Shown here piece by piece: positions 19,274 through 25,843 of a stretch of DNA of 64,000 nt (position 1 is its first letter; each line of letters begins with the position of its first letter). The notes beneath the pieces are model-generated. The model made no database searches and was not told the DNA's origin. It saw only the letters and a program-made list of their open reading frames with translations. The position numbers were made by a program, and so were the translations under genes. Source of the stretch: Actinomadura luteofluorescens (GTDB taxonomy: Bacteria; Actinomycetota; Actinomycetes; Streptosporangiales; Streptosporangiaceae); contig NZ_JACCBA010000001.1 in the NCBI RefSeq assembly GCF_013409365.1, positions 2,480,001 to 2,544,000 of the forward strand, in the 5' to 3' direction.

Positions 19274-19423
19274 GAAGTGGCCGAGGCCACGCGCGCGAAC
19301 GCGTGACCTGCCCGGTGGAGCGAAGCCGAAGGCGAGCGACACCGGGCAGATCGCGAAGCGATGCCGCGTTCGCCCAGTACCGGTCACGTAGCGAGCCGCC
19401 AGGCGAGCGAAGTGGGCCGGGAC
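19274..19423. repeat. 150-bp dispersed non-coding repeat, copy A
   Basis: This matches the reverse complement of 24306-24455 over its full 150 bp, with roughly 90% identity by eye. It is packed with short hairpins such as ATCGC-GAA-GCGAT and GCC-GAA-GGC, whose arms are kept in both copies. It fills the gap between the convergent M14 and LLM genes. It may be a bidirectional terminator or a REP/MITE-like element. Confidence 0.75.
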
Positions 19424-19441
19424 CGAGAAAACACAGCACCG

Positions 19442-20410
19442 TCAGCCGAAACGTTCGCGGAGGGCCGGGAGGAGGTCGGCCTCCGCCCAGGTCCGGAAGT
19501 CCTTCTGGTGCTCGGGCCCGGACTGGCAGAACGAGATGTGGGTGAAGCCCGCGTCGGCCCACTGCCGGACGGCCTCGACGTAGTCGTCCACGTCGTCGCC
19601 GCAGGGGACTGACTCCACGACGTCCTCCGGACGGACGGTCTTCGTGGCGGCCTCGAAGTTCACCGGGCCGGGCAGCTCGGCCATCACCTTCCACCCCGGG
19701 GCGGAGAACTTCCACGTGCTGTGGGCGCGTTGCCTGCACTCCTCATAGTCGTGACCGAAGGCCACGGGGATCTGCCCGTAGACGGGCTTGCCGGCGCCGC
19801 CCTCGTTGTGGAAGCGCTCGACGACCTCCGGGACCGGCTGGTCGGAGATGAGGAGGTCCGCGTGCTCGGCGGCGAGCCGGCCGGCGCGCCCGCCGAAGGC
19901 CGCCATGCCGATCCGGACGGGCTCGTCGGGCAGGTCGTACAGCTTCGCGGAGTCGACGCTGAAATGGCGGCCCCGGTAGTTGACGTAGTCGCCGCCGAAC
20001 AGCGCGCGGATGATCTCCACGGCCTCGGCGAACATCTCGTGCCGGACGTCCACCGACGGCCAGCCGCGCCCGATGACGTGCTCGTTGAGGTTCTCCCCCG
20101 CCCCGAGACCGAGCGTGAACCGCCCGTCGGACAGCACGCCCATCGTGGCGGCCTTCTGCGCCACCACGGCCGGGTGGTAGCGCATGATCGGGCAGGTCAC
20201 GAACGTCATCAGCGGGATGTGGTGGGTGGCCTGGGCGAGCGCGCCGAGCACCGACCAGGCGTAGGCGGAGTGGCCCTGGCTCTCCAGCCACGGGAAGTAG
20301 TGGTCGGAGATCACCGAGTAGGCGAATCCGGCCTCCTCGGCCTCCACGAGGTCGGTGACGAGCTGCTTGGGCGGCGTCTGCTCGCAGAGCAGCGTGTATC
20401 CGAATTCCAT
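19442..20410 (-). CDS. LLM-class F420-dependent oxidoreductase
   Basis: 322 residues with the luciferase-like TIM-barrel pattern: N-terminal beta strand F-G-Y-T-L-L, S-D-H-Y-F-P-W, L-G-A-L-A-Q-A-T and the flavin-contacting G-R-F-T-L-G-L-G-A-G-E-N-L-N-E. The G-A-G-E-N-x-N-E form is that of F420-glucose-6-phosphate dehydrogenase-like proteins rather than FMN enzymes. It starts 1 bp after the bacterioferritin-like gene, so the two form an operon. The substrate is unknown. Confidence 0.85.
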   Translation of the reverse strand: MEFGYTLLCEQTPPKQLVTDLVEAEEAGFAYSVISDHYFPWLESQGHSAYAWSVLGALAQATHHIPLMTFVTCPIMRYHPAVVAQKAATMGVLSDGRFTLGLGAGENLNEHVIGRGWPSVDVRHEMFAEAVEIIRALFGGDYVNYRGRHFSVDSAKLYDLPDEPVRIGMAAFGGRAGRLAAEHADLLISDQPVPEVVERFHNEGGAGKPVYGQIPVAFGHDYEECRQRAHSTWKFSAPGWKVMAELPGPVNFEAATKTVRPEDVVESVPCGDDVDDYVEAVRQWADAGFTHISFCQSGPEHQKDFRTWAEADLLPALRERFG

Positions 20411-20411
20411 G

Positions 20412-20948
20412 TCAGATCCCCAGCAGGTCCATGATGTCGTCGGCGTGTTCTTCCTCTTCGGCGAGGATGTGCTCCATCAGCCGGCGGGTGGTCACGTCGC
20501 CGTCGCCGAGCCAGCGGATGATCTCCTGGTAGGACTCGATGACGATCCGCTCGGCGACGAGGTTCTCCTCCAGCATGCTCTTCAGGTCGTTCTCGTCGAA
20601 CGTCCGGTAGGTGGTGTGGGAGCGCTCGGCCAGCGTCTTCGGGTCGAAGTCCGGCTGCCCGCCGAGCTGGCTGATGCGCTCCGCGGCGCGCATCGCGTGG
20701 CCGCGCTCCTCGTCGGCGTGTTCGGCGAACTCCGCCGACACCTGCGCCCGGTCGATCCCCGTCGCGCTGATCGCGTGCTGCGCGTAGCGCATCCAGCACA
20801 CGATCTCGGTGGCGAGGACGTCGTTGAGGACGCCGACGACCTCCTCGGCGCTCCTGCCGTAACCCGCGGTCACGGGTCCGTCGGTCATCTTGGCGCGGGC
20901 GCGTTCGCGGATCGCCGCGACGTCGATGCTGAAGCTGCTCTCGGCCAT
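20412..20948 (-). CDS. Bacterioferritin-like iron-storage protein
   Basis: 178 residues from ATG 20948 with a GGAGGAG site; longer upstream frames lack support. The four-helix ferritin bundle carries E-I-V-C-W-M-R-Y-A-Q-H, H-A-D-E-E-R-G-H and E-E-E-E-H-A-D-D carboxylate/histidine pairs, as expected for a diiron ferroxidase centre. It is closest to bacterioferritin/Dps-like ferritins of actinobacteria. The LLM oxidoreductase follows immediately, which suggests linked iron or redox stress control. Haem ligation cannot be judged from sequence. Confidence 0.82.
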   Translation of the reverse strand: MAESSFSIDVAAIRERARAKMTDGPVTAGYGRSAEEVVGVLNDVLATEIVCWMRYAQHAISATGIDRAQVSAEFAEHADEERGHAMRAAERISQLGGQPDFDPKTLAERSHTTYRTFDENDLKSMLEENLVAERIVIESYQEIIRWLGDGDVTTRRLMEHILAEEEEHADDIMDLLGI

Positions 20949-21046
20949 GCACTCCTCCTGATCTGCGCGGATATGGGCTCCCCTACCCATCAGGGCCCGC
21001 TCATGCCTGGACGCCGACGCGAGGAACCTGCCGCCCGGAGGGTTAC

Positions 21047-21076
21047 TTGGCCACCGTACGTCACATCTGCTATACG
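21047..21076 (+). promoter_or_regulatory. Promoter of the precursor-peptide/M50 cassette
   Basis: TTGGCC (21047-21052) and TATACG (21071-21076) are 18 bp apart and point to the precursor gene at 21167, leaving a leader of about 85 nt. The region is the least G+C-rich part of the gap and has TACGT repeats on both sides of the -10. Confidence 0.5.
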
Positions 21077-21166
21077 TAGAGCTACCTCGCTCCGACCTGG
21101 GGCGAGGGAAGGGACATCCGGTATCCACCTTGAGATCCGGGCGTGACAAGGAAGAAAAGGAACCAC

Positions 21167-21448
21167 ATGAAGTCCTTCAGCTACACCGAGCTGGACAAGC
21201 TCGCCGGTGAGGTCCTGCCGGAGCGCGCCGTTCTGTCCACCCTTCTCGTCGGGGGCGGCGAGAACGAGAACGCCAACCTCAACCTCAACCACGGCGGTGG
21301 CGGCGACGGCACGACCGCGGTCGTGAACGCCTGCCAGAGCCAGCAGACCCGCCCCGACAGCGGCCTGCTCCAGCTGGTCGGCCTGCACGCGCAGAACGAC
21401 GCCAGCTCGCAGTCCTGCATCCCGGGCGCCGTGGTCTCCGGCCACTGA
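21167..21448 (+). CDS. RiPP-like precursor peptide 1 (93 aa)
   Basis: ATG 21167 has an AAGGA site 6-7 bp upstream. The N-terminal leader-like part has Y-T-E-L-D-K-L-A-G-E-V-L-P-E-R-A-V-L-S, nearly the same as in the next gene. A Gly/Asn-rich stretch follows, then a core with A-C-Q, G-L-L-x-L-V-G-L-H-A and S-C-I-P-G-A-V-V. Cys56 and Cys84 align with Cys45 and Cys72 of its paralog. There is no signal peptide or membrane helix. I infer a ribosomally made peptide matured by the adjacent M50 protease. The modification, if any, is unknown. Confidence 0.65.
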   Translation: MKSFSYTELDKLAGEVLPERAVLSTLLVGGGENENANLNLNHGGGGDGTTAVVNACQSQQTRPDSGLLQLVGLHAQNDASSQSCIPGAVVSGH

Positions 21449-21485
21449 GCCGAGCGTGCGTAACCGCGGGCTTCGGCTCGCAATC

Positions 21486-21516
21486 GGAAGGGCTGGCGGC
21501 TTCCGCCAGCCCTTCC
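21486..21516 (+). terminator. Intercistronic hairpin between the two precursor genes
   Basis: GGAAGGGCTGGCGG (21486-21499) pairs perfectly over 14 bp with 21503-21516, with a CTT loop. A C-rich stretch, not a T run, follows. It probably attenuates or processes the transcript so that precursor 1 is made in excess of precursor 2 and the protease. Confidence 0.65.
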
Positions 21517-21547
21517 CCCCTTCCTACGGAAAAGTGAAAGCGATCCC

Positions 21548-21796
21548 ATGAGCTCTTCCAACCCTCAGTGGCTCACCTATGCGGAACTGGACCGGTTGAC
21601 CGGGGAGGTCCTGCCGCGCCGGTTCGCGCTGTCCGCCCGGACCGGTGGCGGCGGCGGCGACACCCAGGTCTTCTACGCCTGCCAGGCCACCCAGTCCGCC
21701 GGGACGACCGGCCTGCTCGGCACCGGTCTGCTCGCCGAGCCCCCGTCCTCCACGTTGACCTGCACGCCCGCCGTCGTGGTGCACGACAAGCCATGA
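21548..21796 (+). CDS. RiPP-like precursor peptide 2 (82 aa)
   Basis: Paralog of the 93-residue peptide upstream. It shares Y-x-E-L-D-[KR]-L-x-G-E-V-L-P-x-R-x-x-L-S in the leader, a G-G-G-G-G-D-T stretch, A-C-Q, T-G-L-L-G-T-G-L-L-A and T-C-T-P-A-V-V-V. Two cysteines (45 and 72) are spaced as in peptide 1. The ribosome site is weak, but the stop overlaps the M50 start (ATGA), so protease translation depends on reading this gene. I infer a second substrate of the same maturase. Confidence 0.65.
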   Translation: MSSSNPQWLTYAELDRLTGEVLPRRFALSARTGGGGGDTQVFYACQATQSAGTTGLLGTGLLAEPPSSTLTCTPAVVVHDKP

Positions 21797-23109
21797 CCGC
21801 GCCCGCCGCCCTCACCCTGCCCGCACTGGTGGACGGCGCCGAACTCGTCGGCGAGTTCAAGAACTCCGGGTACCGCGAGCCGCCGCAGCTGGTGCGCCTG
21901 CCGAACCGGCAGCTCGTCCGGCTGCCCCCGCTGCTGTTCCTGGTCGCCAAGGCGCTGCAGGAGCACCGCCACCTGGCGGGCGAGAGCGACGTGGTCGCCT
22001 CGCTCGCCACCGTGGCCGACTCGGTCAGCCGGGAGGCGGGCGCGCGGCTGACCTCCGAGCAGATCGTCTACCTGGTGGACCGCAAACTCGCCCCGCTCGG
22101 CGTCACCACCTTCAGCGACGGCACCGAGCCGCAGCTCGCGCGGTCCGACCCGTTCCTGGCGCTCAAGTTCAAGGTCGCGGTGTTCCCGGAGTCGGTCACC
22201 TGGTTCATCGGCGGCCTGTTCGCCTGGCTGTTCCGCCCCTGGGTGATGGCGCCCGTACTCGCCGGTTTCCTGGCCGGCGAGGTCTGGGTGCTCACGTCCA
22301 GGTCGATCGCCGACGCGCTGTCGATGGCGATCCTCAAACCGGTCAGCATCCTGCTGGTGATCGCGCTCGGGATCGCCTCGTGCGCGTTCCACGAGATCGG
22401 GCACGCCTCGGCCTGCCGGTACGGAGGCGTCCGCCCGGGCGTCATGGGCTGCGGCATCTACCTGGTGTGGCCCGCGTTCTACACCGACATCACCGAGTCG
22501 TACCGGCTCGGCCGCGCGGGGCGGCTCCGCGCCGACCTCGCCGGCGTCTACTTCAACGCCATCTTCGTCATCGGGCTGACCCTGCTCTACGCGCAGACGG
22601 GGTTCGCGCCGCTGATCGTCGCCATCATGTACGTCAACCTGGAGATGGTGCAGCAGCTGCTGCCGACGCTCCGGTTCGACGGGTACTACATCATGTCCGA
22701 CCTCATCGGCATCCCCGACCTGTTCCGGTACATCGGGCCGATCCTGCGCCGGACGCTCCTGCGGCGCCCCGCCGACGCCCGGCTCGACGACCTCAAGCGC
22801 TGGCCCCAGATCTTCGTCACGGTCTGGGTGCTGACGGTGATCCCCATGCTGGCCTTCCAGATCGCGCTGATCATCACACAGGTCCCCGGGCTGGTGGCCA
22901 AGGACTGGGGGATGATGCGCAGGCTCGCGTCCGCCGCCGCCGACGGCGCGGACCCCCTCACGCTCCTCACCTCCGGGCTCCAGATCGTCCTGCTGGTCCT
23001 GCCGCTGGTCGGCGTGGCGTTCATCCTTTACAGCATGGTCCGCGGGCTGGTGCGGTGGACCGTCCGCTACGTGAACGCGCCCGTCGCCAAGGCCGCCTCC
23101 GGCACCTGA
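21793..23109 (+). CDS. M50-family membrane metalloprotease with PqqD-like N-terminal domain
   Basis: 438 residues. The first about 110 residues (E-F-K-N-S-G-Y-R-E-P-P-Q-L-V-R-L-P-N-R-Q, then S-E-Q-I-V-Y-L-V-D) look like a PqqD/winged-helix peptide-recognition domain. Membrane segments follow, with the zinc motif H-E-I-G-H at residues 200-204 and the third-ligand motif F-D-G-Y-Y with Asp296. This is the site-2-protease/peptide zinc metalloprotease type. It is coupled to precursor 2 by ATGA. I infer that it cleaves or exports the two peptides across the membrane. Confidence 0.8.
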   Translation: MTAPAALTLPALVDGAELVGEFKNSGYREPPQLVRLPNRQLVRLPPLLFLVAKALQEHRHLAGESDVVASLATVADSVSREAGARLTSEQIVYLVDRKLAPLGVTTFSDGTEPQLARSDPFLALKFKVAVFPESVTWFIGGLFAWLFRPWVMAPVLAGFLAGEVWVLTSRSIADALSMAILKPVSILLVIALGIASCAFHEIGHASACRYGGVRPGVMGCGIYLVWPAFYTDITESYRLGRAGRLRADLAGVYFNAIFVIGLTLLYAQTGFAPLIVAIMYVNLEMVQQLLPTLRFDGYYIMSDLIGIPDLFRYIGPILRRTLLRRPADARLDDLKRWPQIFVTVWVLTVIPMLAFQIALIITQVPGLVAKDWGMMRRLASAAADGADPLTLLTSGLQIVLLVLPLVGVAFILYSMVRGLVRWTVRYVNAPVAKAASGT

Positions 23110-23126
23110 CGGGCCCCTCTCACCAA

Positions 23127-23164
23127 CGCGCCGGGTGCCGCCAGGGGGCACCCGGCGCGTTTTT
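23127..23164 (+). terminator. Rho-independent terminator of the peptide/M50 operon
   Basis: CGCGCCGGGTGCC (23127-23139) pairs perfectly with GGCACCCGGCGCG (23147-23159), loop 7 nt, followed by TTTTT. This is the clearest intrinsic terminator in the window and separates the cassette from the next esterase gene. Confidence 0.92.
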
Positions 23165-23304
23165 CCTGTCCGTTGAAATGCATTTTATAAGCTTTTCCCC
23201 CTGCGCTTCGGAGCGCCGGGCCACGGGAATCCCCGGGAACGGGGAGAGAAAGTCCACACAAAGGATCTCTCCTCTTTCCCAAGGCCGGCACGATCTCACG
23301 GCCG

Positions 23305-24345
23305 GTGTTTCCGGAAGGCCCCGCGTTGCTCCGTCGCCCCACCCCCGCCGCATGGCTGGGGGCCTTCGCGCTCCTGCTCCCCCTCGTGCTCGCGAACCGG
23401 TCCATGGCGGCCGCGCCGGCCGCCGCCGAGATCGTCGCCGAGACGGCCGTCGCGCCCCGCACCCTGGACCTGACCATTGCCTCTCCCGCCATGGACGGCC
23501 GCCGGAAGGTGCGGCTCCTGCTCCCGCCGGGCTGGTCGCGGCACGCGGAGCGCACCTGGCCCGCGCTGTGGCTGCTGCACGGCGGCGTGGACGACTACAC
23601 CGCCTGGACACGCGACACCGACGTCGCCGAACTCACCGCCGGCACCGGGGTCATCGTGGTCATGCCGGACGGCGGGCGCTGCGGTAATTACTCCGACTGG
23701 TGGAACTACGGGAACGGCGGCCCGCCGCGCTGGGAGACGTTCCACATGACCGAACTGCGGCGCATTCTCGAACGGGACTACCGCGCGGGCACGCGGCGCG
23801 TGATCGCCGGCAATTCCATGGGCGGCCTCGGCGCCATGCTGTACGCGGCCCGGTTCCCCGGCGCGTTCGCGGCCGCGGCGGCGTTCAGCGGCTACCTCGA
23901 CACCCTGCACGGCCACGAGCCGGGCGACGACTCGACCGGCTGGGGGCCGTCCCTGGCCTGCCCCGGCACCGACTGGCGACGGGTGTGGGGCGACCCCGAC
24001 GACCAGGCCGCGATCTGGCGCGCCCACAACCCGACCGACCTCGCGGGGCGGCTGCGCGGCGTCCGGCTCTGGGTGGCGAGCGGCAACGGCAGGGCCGGGC
24101 CGCTCGGCCGGCTGCCGTTCACCGACCCGGTGGAGGCCGGCGCGAACGACCACGCGCACGCGTTCGTGGACCGGCTGCGCACCCTCGGCATCCCGGTGAC
24201 CGCCCGCTTCTTCGACGGGCAGCACGACTGGCCCTACTGGCAGCGCGACCTGCACGAGGCATACCCGATGCTCATGGCCGCCCTTGGGCTAGGCTGCGTT
24301 TCAGAGTCCCGGCCCACTTCGCTCGCCTTGCGGCTCGCTACGTGA
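23305..24345 (+). CDS. Secreted esterase-family alpha/beta hydrolase
   Basis: 346 residues from GTG 23305, with an N-terminal signal segment (A-A-W-L-G-A-F-A-L-L-L-P-L-V-L-A). The hydrolase domain has the nucleophile elbow G-N-S-M-G-G, an oxyanion-type W-L-L-H-G-G and the histidine in D-G-Q-H-D-W-P-Y-W. It is a shorter relative of the gene at 6880-8133, without the long linker. The last 13 or so codons and the stop fall inside repeat copy B (24306-24455), so the C-terminal tail S-E-S-R-P-T-S-L-A-L-R is repeat-derived. The start has a weak ribosome site. Confidence 0.8.
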   Translation: MFPEGPALLRRPTPAAWLGAFALLLPLVLANRSMAAAPAAAEIVAETAVAPRTLDLTIASPAMDGRRKVRLLLPPGWSRHAERTWPALWLLHGGVDDYTAWTRDTDVAELTAGTGVIVVMPDGGRCGNYSDWWNYGNGGPPRWETFHMTELRRILERDYRAGTRRVIAGNSMGGLGAMLYAARFPGAFAAAAAFSGYLDTLHGHEPGDDSTGWGPSLACPGTDWRRVWGDPDDQAAIWRAHNPTDLAGRLRGVRLWVASGNGRAGPLGRLPFTDPVEAGANDHAHAFVDRLRTLGIPVTARFFDGQHDWPYWQRDLHEAYPMLMAALGLGCVSESRPTSLALRLAT

Positions 24346-24455
24346 CCGGCACTGGGCGAACGCGGCATCGCTTCGCGATCTGCCCGGCTCCGCTCGCCTC
24401 CGGCATCGCTCCACCGGCCAGCTCACGCGTTCGCGCGCGTGGCCGAACCCACTTC
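24306..24455. repeat. 150-bp dispersed non-coding repeat, copy B (inverted)
   Basis: Inverted copy of 19274-19423, about 5 kb away. It overlaps the 3' end of the esterase gene and lies in the gap before the convergent PP2C gene. As with copy A, the setting is a convergent junction, and the hairpin arms are conserved. Confidence 0.75.
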
Positions 24456-24477
24456 GAGACAGGCCCTCGGCCCCGGC

Positions 24478-25740
24478 TCAGTCGTCTTTGAGGGTTTCCG
24501 GGGCGTTCTTCATGCCGAGGGGCCCGTTCCATTCGAGGAGCAGGACCGTGGCGTCGTCGGCCAGGCGGCCCGCGTGGTGCTCCAGGATGCTGTGGACGAG
24601 CCGCCGCAGCGTCTCGGGGACCGACAGCCCGTCGGCCTCGCGCCGGATGATGAAGTCGACGAACCGCTGCAGCCCGAACTCCTGCTTGTTCGGATCGCGG
24701 GCCTCCACGATCCCGTCGCTGTAGAACAGGATCCGGTCGCCCGGCTCCAGTTGCTCGTTGCACACTCTCGCCTGCACGCCGAGCCCGGTGCCGAGCGGGG
24801 TGCCCGGCGGGCACTCCAGCGTGGTGACCCACCGCGACCCGCGGACGACGACGGGCGGAGGGTGCCCGTGCGAGACCCACGACAGCCGCCCCGACGGCAG
24901 GTCGAGCTCGGCCAGCACGCCCGTGACGAAGCGCCCGCCCGGGTCCTGTTCGAGCAGCGCCGCCTCCACCGCCTGCGCCGTCTCGACGAGCCCGGCGCCC
25001 TGGATGCGGGCGTTGCGGCAGGCCGCGACGGCGAGGTTGGAGGTGAGCCCGGCGGCGGTGTCGTGGCCCATGGCGTCGAAGATCGTGAGATGGACGGTGT
25101 CGCCGGCCAGCGCGTAGTCGAAGGTGTCGCCGCCCAGCATGTAGGCCGGCTCCAGCGCGGCGCCGATGACCACCTGGTCATTGGCGAAGCTCGTGGGCGG
25201 AAGCAGCCGCCACTGCATCTCCGCCGACACCGTCATGTCCCTGGTCCGCACGAGGCGGGAGTAGGAGTCGCTGTAGGGACCCTTGCTGACGATGATCAAT
25301 GCGACCAGGCCGGCCAGGACCTCGGCCTCCTCCCGGACCCGGTCGTCGTCGCGGCGGACGGTCACGCGCAGCACGCCGATCCGCTCGGTCCCGTCGAGGA
25401 TCGGCACCCAGAACTGGCAGCGCCCGCCGTCGAGGGCCTGCCCGAACGCGGGTTCCATCGTCTGGAAGGCACGGCCCGCGACCGTCCCGTCGACCCTGAG
25501 CTCCGGCGATTCAACCGCGGGGTCCTGTCCGGCGTCCGGTCCCTTGCCGGTCAGCAGGCGCAGCACCGTCTGCTGGAGATCCACGACGTAGATGAGCGCG
25601 TCATGCAGGCCGTGGTCGGCGGCGTGCCGGGCCACCGCGCCCGGCAGCTGCTCCATCGACATCAGATGGCTGGCCGCCAACAGCTCTCTCAGCATCGGTT
25701 CGCCGCCCTGCACTCTCGGATCTCGGGGCTCCCACTCCAC
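24478..25740 (-). CDS. PP2C-type (SpoIIE/RsbU) serine phosphatase with GAF-like sensor
   Basis: 420 residues. A GAF-like N-terminal domain (residues about 25-165: I-Y-V-V-D-L-Q-Q-T-V-L-R-L-L, F-W-V-P-I-L) is followed by a SpoIIE phosphatase domain with G-G-D-T-F-D-Y, F-D-A-M-G-H-D and S-D-G-I-V-E-A, the metal-binding aspartates. Such proteins dephosphorylate anti-sigma-factor antagonists in the cytoplasm. GTG 25740 opens the frame, and ATG 25695 (M-L-R-E-L-L) is a possible start. It is next to a Ser/Thr kinase in the same direction, but no antagonist is nearby. Confidence 0.85.
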   Translation of the reverse strand: MEWEPRDPRVQGGEPMLRELLAASHLMSMEQLPGAVARHAADHGLHDALIYVVDLQQTVLRLLTGKGPDAGQDPAVESPELRVDGTVAGRAFQTMEPAFGQALDGGRCQFWVPILDGTERIGVLRVTVRRDDDRVREEAEVLAGLVALIIVSKGPYSDSYSRLVRTRDMTVSAEMQWRLLPPTSFANDQVVIGAALEPAYMLGGDTFDYALAGDTVHLTIFDAMGHDTAAGLTSNLAVAACRNARIQGAGLVETAQAVEAALLEQDPGGRFVTGVLAELDLPSGRLSWVSHGHPPPVVVRGSRWVTTLECPPGTPLGTGLGVQARVCNEQLEPGDRILFYSDGIVEARDPNKQEFGLQRFVDFIIRREADGLSVPETLRRLVHSILEHHAGRLADDATVLLLEWNGPLGMKNAPETLKDD

Positions 25741-25843
25741 CGTCCCGCAGGCGGACCACCTCTCACCAGGACCGCAGTCCCCCCTTCCCGGAAAAACCCT
25801 TACCCCGACACGCGTCGTCCATGTGGGATCCGGGCCCGGCGCG

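Noticed and set aside
21673..23151. A 492-residue frame opposite the M50 gene
   Set aside because: The M50 frame has zinc motifs, a coupled start and a terminator. The opposite frame is Asp/Arg-rich and has no motif.
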